A stretch of 38,326 nucleotides of DNA, taken from the NCBI GenBank assembly GCA_003165195.1, contig PLSP01000045.1, positions 1-38,326 of the forward strand. The letters run 5' to 3'. The stretch's first letter is position 1; each line of letters begins with the position of its first letter. Source of the DNA: Candidatus Bathyarchaeota archaeon (GTDB lineage Archaea; Thermoproteota; Bathyarchaeia; Bathyarchaeales; Bathycorpusculaceae). The position numbers and the translations under genes are program-made. This document shows, in pieces, positions 33,700-38,326 of the stretch. The notes beneath the pieces are model-generated. The model worked only from the letters and a program-made list of their open reading frames with translations, did not search any database and was not told the origin of the DNA.

Positions 33700-33710
33700 C
33701 CAGCCCCTTC

Positions 33711-34160
33711 TTACTGGTTTAGCCTTTTCCACCATTCTGGAACTCTTGCATTTTCTCTACAGTCCCAAGAGTCAAATGGCTTAATGTCCAAAACGGGTGT
33801 ACCATCATAGGCGTCTAAGCCGCGTACAGTCAAGACGTTACTTTCAACCTTCAACAGTTCCACCAGTGTTAACCCAATTGGATTTGGACGCATGTTAGTT
33901 CTAAGGGAAAAGACCCCAAGCAGAGGCATATCCATGCGGCCTCTCGGATGGAACTTTAAACCACGCTGCTGATTGGCAACTTCGTGTAGCCAGAAAAGCA
34001 CAAACACATGAGAAAAACCCTCAACTCCATCTAAGCCTTCAATCAAATCGTTGTTTAGGATTATTTGGCAGGTTCTGGATTTGTCTTTAACTTCGTTGCC
34101 GACTGCTTCAGTTTTAACATAGCCTATGGGAGTTAACTCGATTTTTCGGTTAAAAAACAT
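33711..34160 (-). CDS. TrmO/TsaA-like SAM-dependent methyltransferase (UPF0066)
   Basis: Start ATG 34160 is chosen over 34226, because a TATA (CTTTAAATAG, ~34203) and gaggatgggg lie between the two and fit the later one. The 149-residue product has the family order IELTPIGYVKTEA, FSHVFVLFWLHEV, then FSLRTNMRPNPIGLTLVELL and LDAYDGTPVLDIKPF. In bacteria TrmO methylates t6A37 in threonine tRNA using SAM; the archaeal role is inferred. Confidence 0.85.
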   Translation of the reverse strand: MFFNRKIELTPIGYVKTEAVGNEVKDKSRTCQIILNNDLIEGLDGVEGFSHVFVLFWLHEVANQQRGLKFHPRGRMDMPLLGVFSLRTNMRPNPIGLTLVELLKVESNVLTVRGLDAYDGTPVLDIKPFDSWDCRENARVPEWWKRLNQ

Positions 34161-34262
34161 TCGGTCCCCATCCTCAACTTTCAGTGAGCGATAGAAACTA
34201 TTTAAAGATTCGATTGGGCGAGACATGCAAAAGTATTATTCTTTCCTAGAGAAGAGTCTATT

Positions 34263-34928
34263 ATGTTGCGTATTGGCCACAGGGGCGCTGGAGCTTATGT
34301 GCCCGAAAATACATTGGCTAGTTTTAAAAAAGCGCTGGAAATCGGTGTTAACGCTGTAGAGTTGGACGTAAGAAAAACTAAAGATGGACAGCTAGTTGTT
34401 ATTCACGATGCTGATGTTAAGAGAACAACGGATGGAGAAGGATTGGTTTGCGAGCTCACACTTGACCAAATCAAGGGTCTTTCATCTAATGGTGAAAAGG
34501 TTCCGACTTTAGAGGAAACGCTGGATTTTTTGGACAAGAAAATAAAGGTATTTGTTGAGCTAAAGGAAGCTGGTTATGAGGAGCAAGTGCTATCTTTAGT
34601 GTGCAAAAAGGGCTTGGAGAAAAATGTAGTTATCGTTTCTTTTCTCGAAGATGCTCTTAGAAAGGTACGGAAACTCGATGGAGACATTGAGACGGGGCTA
34701 ATTTACGCTAAACACAGCAATCCTCTCAAAGCAGCATTGGATTTGAAAGCTAACTACCTTCTTGCACTCTACCGATTTACTCACACCGCTACAGTTGAGA
34801 AAGCCCATCAGAACGGGTTAAAAGTGGTGGTTTGGACAATAAATAACCCCGAGGAAGCTGCTGAGTACGCTAAGAAGGGCGTGGACGGAATAGCTAGCGA
34901 TAAACCCGACATTCTTAACGACGTTTAG
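34263..34928 (+). CDS. glycerophosphodiester phosphodiesterase
   Basis: TIM-barrel phosphodiesterase of 221 residues. GHRGAGAYVPENTLASFKKA carries the two catalytic-site residues (H, R, E), VELDVRKTKDGQLVVIHDA the second metal site and histidine. No signal peptide, so cytoplasmic. It would split glycerophosphodiesters to glycerol phosphate and alcohol; in archaea substrates may be glycerol-1-phosphate lipids. A TATA (aagtattatt, 34231-34240) gives a near-leaderless start. Confidence 0.92.
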   Translation: MLRIGHRGAGAYVPENTLASFKKALEIGVNAVELDVRKTKDGQLVVIHDADVKRTTDGEGLVCELTLDQIKGLSSNGEKVPTLEETLDFLDKKIKVFVELKEAGYEEQVLSLVCKKGLEKNVVIVSFLEDALRKVRKLDGDIETGLIYAKHSNPLKAALDLKANYLLALYRFTHTATVEKAHQNGLKVVVWTINNPEEAAEYAKKGVDGIASDKPDILNDV

Positions 34929-35851
34929 TGAATATCCAACTGAGCATTAATAATCTGCATTATCTGTTCTGCATCCTCTTTACTCTCATCATTCAACGGG
35001 GTTAACTGAATTTCACCAGCAGATTTGACCCCGAAACCAAGTTCCGCTGCCCGCTTAAGCTGATCTTGGTCAAAAACTTCCGCTTCGCCGACTTTGCCTT
35101 TTGCTCCATGCAACTTAAGAATGGCTACTCCGACAGCGTCGATTGCTACTCGGTCTCGGCTTGCAAGCAAAAGGTTAGGCTCCACTAACTTGCCCTGCTC
35201 GGGACCGCCAGTTACGAAGGCTTTGATGCCGTCCATTAAAACAAAGTCCAAATTGTAGTTGCTGTTTATTTCGGCAATCATCTGCCGCTGGTAAGGCGAG
35301 CCATGGAGCTCCCACATGTAATCATACATTCCGCCTGGAACCTTTTTTGCCACTAAGCCTACTGAGTTTTTCATTGAAAGCGTAAAGTGTCCACCGAACC
35401 GATGGGTTTTAAGGCAGCAGGTTTGAACGACCTTGTCAGCGTCATGAAATAATTTTGCCAAATAGAAGCCTTTAATCCAATGGGTGCCTTCCCGCTCCAC
35501 TTTAAGCCAGTCTTCTTTTCCCACGTTATTTAAAACAACAGCTTTAAACCCCAGTTCCTGAGACAGAGCTAAAACGCCCATTTGCTCTAGTACTTCTTCA
35601 GTGTTGCCCATGCCGCTGCGTTCAGCCATCGTAATACCGCCTGCTCCAGCCGCCTTCAAAGATTCAATCAGAATCCTTAGCGTATCTATGTGTGTTGATG
35701 CTGGAAACGGATCAGCACTGTTATAGTTAGCTTTCAAAGCTACTTGCTTGCCAGCATAGTCTGAAAGGTCGAATTTTTTAAGTAACGAAGGGATACCTGT
35801 TGTGCGGTCTGTTGTTTTAAGAATAAAAACTTCACCTTTCGGGTTTGCCAT
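34925..35851 (-). CDS. DUF362 domain protein
   Basis: Soluble protein of 308 residues with the DUF362 pattern: VALKANYNSADPFPASTHID, AGGITMAERSG, KVVQTCCLKTHRFGGHFTLSMKN, and LDFVLMDGIKAFVTGGPEQG with AIDAVGVAIL. The family often carries ferredoxin domains; here none is fused, and the ligand is unknown. The C-terminal four bases overlap the GDPD gene end on the opposite strand. Confidence 0.83.
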   Translation of the reverse strand: MANPKGEVFILKTTDRTTGIPSLLKKFDLSDYAGKQVALKANYNSADPFPASTHIDTLRILIESLKAAGAGGITMAERSGMGNTEEVLEQMGVLALSQELGFKAVVLNNVGKEDWLKVEREGTHWIKGFYLAKLFHDADKVVQTCCLKTHRFGGHFTLSMKNSVGLVAKKVPGGMYDYMWELHGSPYQRQMIAEINSNYNLDFVLMDGIKAFVTGGPEQGKLVEPNLLLASRDRVAIDAVGVAILKLHGAKGKVGEAEVFDQDQLKRAAELGFGVKSAGEIQLTPLNDESKEDAEQIMQIINAQLDIH

Positions 35852-35930
35852 AAAAATTCTCCATTAAAGTTAAAGAGATCGTTTGTTATTAGTTTTTCAC
35901 TGCATCAAGCTGAAACAACAAACCGCAAGC

Positions 35931-35940
35931 TCTATATTAT
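35931..35940 (+). promoter_or_regulatory. TATA box before tRNA-Lys, within an inverted repeat
   Basis: tctatattat lies ~40 bases before the tRNA, so a short 5' leader is expected. It is bounded by TTCACTGCAT (35896-35905) and its exact reverse complement ATGCAGTGAA (35939-35948). Confidence 0.5.
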
Positions 35941-35974
35941 GCAGTGAAGCCATTTTTGAAAAGCAAGAAAGTGC

Positions 35975-36052
35975 GGGTCCGTAGCTCAGTCAGGCTAGAG
36001 CATCGGACTCTTAATCCGAGGGTCGCGGGTTCAATTCCCGTCGGACCCGCCA
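35975..36052 (+). tRNA. tRNA-Lys (anticodon CTT), CCA encoded
   Basis: The cloverleaf folds fully: acceptor GGGTCCG with CGGACCC, D-arm GCTC...GAGC, anticodon stem TCGGA/TCCGA around loop CTCTTAA with anticodon CTT (36010-36012), T-arm GCGGG-TTCAATT-CCCGT, discriminator G and an encoded CCA. No intron is seen. A body of 75 nt plus CCA. Confidence 0.97.
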
Positions 36053-36060
36053 AAATTCAA

Positions 36061-36990
36061 TTAAAGTTTCTGACGACTCGGTCGTTTCTGTATTTCATCC
36101 GAAGGGTTTCTTGGCATGTTAGGTTTGTTTTCAGTACTAAGGAGCTGCTTTAGGCGCCAGACAAGTACATCGCGGTCATTGGATTGTTGTAGCTTCCATA
36201 ATTCACGGTATTCTCTAAATTGTTGCCCTGAAATTTTGCCCTTTGACTGTAGTTCCCCTAACAGTTTTACAAAGCTTTGAAGGTCCAATTGCTCGTCGGT
36301 TATCGTTGCGTTTTTCTTTTCTTCAGCCGAGTGTTCAGTGTCTGGGGGAGGGTAGGTCTGGTATAAGAAACGGGTAAAATACAATGTATCCCAGCTATGA
36401 GTTAGGGGCAAACTGTTTTTGGCTTTAAGTAGCTCCGTGGAGTATTGCTCATATTCCTGTCCAAGCGAAAGGTACTTTGTTTGGGCAGCAAACGAGTCCG
36501 CTACACGATTATCGAAATGGCGCAGATGCTGATTACTGAAAATGGGCAGGACTGTGCCAGTTTCATAGTTAAAGCAATAGATGATTTTTTTGACAAGTTG
36601 CTTGTCTTGTCCTAAACCGCCTATTTTTTCCCAAGGTGCGTCCACTTTTTGTGCTAAAGACTTTCTGCTGTCTACTGCAATACGGAGTAGATTTTTGAAG
36701 TCTTGGATTTGAAGTCGAGTGTTACGATAAATGTTGCTGCTGTTAAGGGTTGGGTTACCGAAAGGCTTGAGGGATGCTTCTAACAGACGGAAGAACTCGC
36801 CGACCTCATCGGGGTTTAATTTGAACAGCTTATCGGGGTCCAACCACTCTATCGAGCGGAGGTTTTCTGTAAAAGGAAATTTCTGCCTAAATTCTCTTAA
36901 GCGACCAAACTCAATTTCAACTTCATGTTTAATTGAGCAGTTTTTATCGAAAGCATTTGCTTTCTCAAGCATTGAATTAATTCGAGACAT
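36061..36990 (-). CDS. hypothetical protein next to tRNA-Lys, possibly defence-related
   Basis: Protein of 309 residues, unrecognised. It is soluble, mostly helical, with FFRLLEASLKPFGNPTLNSS in the middle, then PWEKIGGLGQDKQLVKKIIYCF and GTVLPIFSNQHLRHF. These last segments faintly recall N-terminal parts of McrB-like restriction systems, but no ATPase or nuclease motif is present. The C-terminus is polar and basic. Its end lies 8 bases from the tRNA, a common place for integrated genes. No integrase or attachment repeat was found. Confidence 0.5.
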   Translation of the reverse strand: MSRINSMLEKANAFDKNCSIKHEVEIEFGRLREFRQKFPFTENLRSIEWLDPDKLFKLNPDEVGEFFRLLEASLKPFGNPTLNSSNIYRNTRLQIQDFKNLLRIAVDSRKSLAQKVDAPWEKIGGLGQDKQLVKKIIYCFNYETGTVLPIFSNQHLRHFDNRVADSFAAQTKYLSLGQEYEQYSTELLKAKNSLPLTHSWDTLYFTRFLYQTYPPPDTEHSAEEKKNATITDEQLDLQSFVKLLGELQSKGKISGQQFREYRELWKLQQSNDRDVLVWRLKQLLSTENKPNMPRNPSDEIQKRPSRQKL

Positions 36991-37091
36991 TTCGACCCTA
37001 CATGTATTCGTTAATCTGTGCTATTAAGCTTCAACAGTTTCAAACTTTTGGTGACTAAATAATGAGTTGCCTCGTTAAGTTTATCAGACAA

Positions 37092-37376
37092 TTAAGTTCT
37101 TTTTTCAACTGCCCGTCGAATGTTGTGCAGGAATAAGGGAATTATCCAAAGCATAAATCTCAACGGGATGCCATCGCCTACCGGTATCTTCCAAGTCCAA
37201 AAGAAAGGCAGTGCTGAGACAAAAAAGATTGCTGCACCGATTAACTGCGTGTTCCTCATAAGGGTGTAGTGCTTCATTATTTCACTAGGTTTATCTTTGT
37301 CAGCCAAAATTGATGTACCTAGAACTGCAAGAACCGTAAATAATCCTCCAAGGTCTAAAGCGTAGAGGATAGACAC
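37092..37376 (-). CDS. small membrane protein
   Basis: Protein of 94 residues with three hydrophobic helices (ALDLGGLFTVLAVLGTSILA, QLIGAAIFFVSALPFFWTW, PLRFMLWIIPLFLHNI) and a basic end VEKRT. No family recognised. It is a likely real gene by its regular membrane layout, with no evident partner. Confidence 0.5.
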   Translation of the reverse strand: MSILYALDLGGLFTVLAVLGTSILADKDKPSEIMKHYTLMRNTQLIGAAIFFVSALPFFWTWKIPVGDGIPLRFMLWIIPLFLHNIRRAVEKRT

Positions 37377-37533
37377 ATTCTGTGTCGATAACTTGCTGAA
37401 TATTAGCTAGTTGAAGAGAAATGGTTCAATAGATACCACGAAAAGAAGAAAGATGTTTAGGTAAACTGCACGTGAAGTTTCTATGCGTAAGTTTTGTCTT
37501 GCGCGGGTATATGGGTATTAGGCGCTGACCAGG

Positions 37534-37641
37534 ATGAGAAAGCTGAAAGCAAATTACAATGAGGTCGGAGAGAGAATTATGCGGGCTTTGGGTGTTGATC
37601 GCTCTGCCCTCGATGGGTCCCTTGAGAACTTTTTTGTGTGA
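37534..37641 (+). CDS. possible 35-residue small ORF
   Basis: Too short for the ORF track. It reads MRKLKANYNEVGERIMRALG and continues VDRSALDGSLENFFV. The composition looks protein-like (amphipathic helix, charged), but no ribosome-binding site or TATA is placed well. It could be a fragment of a lost gene. Confidence 0.22.
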   Translation: MRKLKANYNEVGERIMRALGVDRSALDGSLENFFV

Positions 37642-37655
37642 GTTGCAATATAGCG

Positions 37656-38045
37656 TTAGTGCAAAGTCAAACTTGCCGTTAGCACGATTAGTACGAACAC
37701 CGTGATGAGCACGTATTTGTAGTGTCTTTCCCCTGCGAAGTAGACGGCCGAAGTTATCGCTCGGATGTAGGGGGTTAAAATCAATATTATTAGCCCAAGC
37801 GTTATGAAAACAAGAGCATCTTGAGAAGCAAATGAATGTTGGAACACACTGACAGTGAAGACGAAAAAGTTCTGTCCCACAATGAAGACGCTTTTGTCTT
37901 GAGAAATCTGTACGTTTCCGTATTCGCCATAATACAGGACCATGCCTATGCCTATTAGGACTACGCTGGCGATGACCCCGATGATGAGCAGGTAGCTTAT
38001 GATTGTTTCCAAATTGGATTCGCCGCTGCCTAATACCGTGGTCAC
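37656..38045 (-). CDS. DUF1634 membrane protein
   Basis: Membrane protein of 129 residues with three helices: TIISYLLIIGVIASVVLIGIG near the N-terminus, ALVFITLGLIILILTPYIRA in the middle, and YVLITVFVLIVLTASLTLH at the end. The pattern matches DUF1634, a family regularly found next to TauE/SafE permeases, as here. Its start overlaps the permease stop by 4 bases. Probably an accessory subunit. Confidence 0.75.
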   Translation of the reverse strand: MTTVLGSGESNLETIISYLLIIGVIASVVLIGIGMVLYYGEYGNVQISQDKSVFIVGQNFFVFTVSVFQHSFASQDALVFITLGLIILILTPYIRAITSAVYFAGERHYKYVLITVFVLIVLTASLTLH

Positions 38046-38326
38046 AGAGACAGCACCCCCTTGTAAAGCATCTGAATTATCAACAACGTGACAATAATTA
38101 GGAACAGGATTCTGAGGTTTCGGTCGCGCACTTTATTTAGCAATCTTCCGCCGACTACTGCGCCAATTGTGACGCCAACCGCCATAGGCGCCATCAAGGT
38201 CACGTTGAGGAGCCCCGAGAAGAGGTAGACGCTGACGCCGGCCAAGGCAGTCATGCCGATGATGAATGTGCTTGTGGCGCTTGACACTTTAGCAGGCATT
38301 TTCAGAACCTTCTCGTGGACGATGAC
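38042..38326 (-). CDS. TauE/SafE-family permease, C-terminal part
   Basis: The frame is open through the window end, so the true start lies outside; the ATG at 38299 is internal. The visible 94 residues hold the family motif KMPAKVSSATSTFIIGMTAL, then APMAVGVTIGAVVGGRLLNK and a final helix pair. The family exports sulfite, sulfoacetate or related anions. It is coupled to the DUF1634 gene. Confidence 0.83.
   Translation of the reverse strand, partial: VIVHEKVLKMPAKVSSATSTFIIGMTALAGVSVYLFSGLLNVTLMAPMAVGVTIGAVVGGRLLNKVRDRNLRILFLIIVTLLIIQMLYKGVLSL

Overview
The window looks archaeal, most like an uncultivated Thermoproteota lineage such as Bathyarchaeia. This placement is an inference from gene content, not a database result. 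The archaeal signs are TATA-type promoters 20-30 nt upstream of starts (several genes look leaderless), an archaeal 7S SRP RNA, the archaeal CoA pair pantoate kinase plus CoaD-type PPAT, FilR1-type regulators, a PQQ-propeller surface protein with a C-terminal anchor, and many TTG/GTG starts.

Layout. 1-192 is the end of a HIT protein. 280-657 is an unknown small acidic protein. 814-2950 is a CoA locus: ECF S component, pantoate kinase and PPAT, with overlapping ends. A convergent ribbon-helix-helix/PurM-like fusion regulator follows. 4064-11329 is the most unusual part. It holds a signal-peptide protein with one C-terminal membrane anchor, a ~900-residue tubulin/FtsZ-superfamily GTPase, a convergent second protein that looks like an FtsZ fold with a degraded nucleotide site, and a polytopic membrane protein with a long helical cytoplasmic region. 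I read these as a candidate membrane-attached tubulin-like cytoskeletal system. 11459-13226 holds a phosphoribosyltransferase, an alpha/beta hydrolase and an unknown protein. 13321-17834 has two related divergent modules, each a FilR1 regulator facing a small membrane protein; the second regulator is frameshifted and its module ends with a DUF4386-like and a flavodoxin-like gene. 17975-20831 holds a TIM-barrel-like protein, a MarC protein, a cytochrome b5-like protein, a RelBE-type toxin-antitoxin pair with a perfect palindromic operator, and a truncated HepT. The SRP RNA follows on the minus strand, then a 909-residue surface protein, a nuclease-like unknown, a SpoIIM-like membrane protein and a dienelactone hydrolase with a tiny coupled ORF. 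26821-32646 is a trpE-G-D-C-B-A operon on the minus strand with no trpF. The end holds cutA, an HTH-DUF5752 protein, a TrmO-like methyltransferase, a GDPD, a DUF362 protein, tRNA-Lys(CTT), unknowns, and a DUF1634/TauE pair running off the edge.

Three genes (the tubulin-like gene, trpE and the second FilR1) each need a one-base correction in or beside a short homopolymer to be intact. This suggests assembly homopolymer errors, though recoding cannot be excluded from the sequence alone. No CRISPR array, transposase or rRNA was seen.
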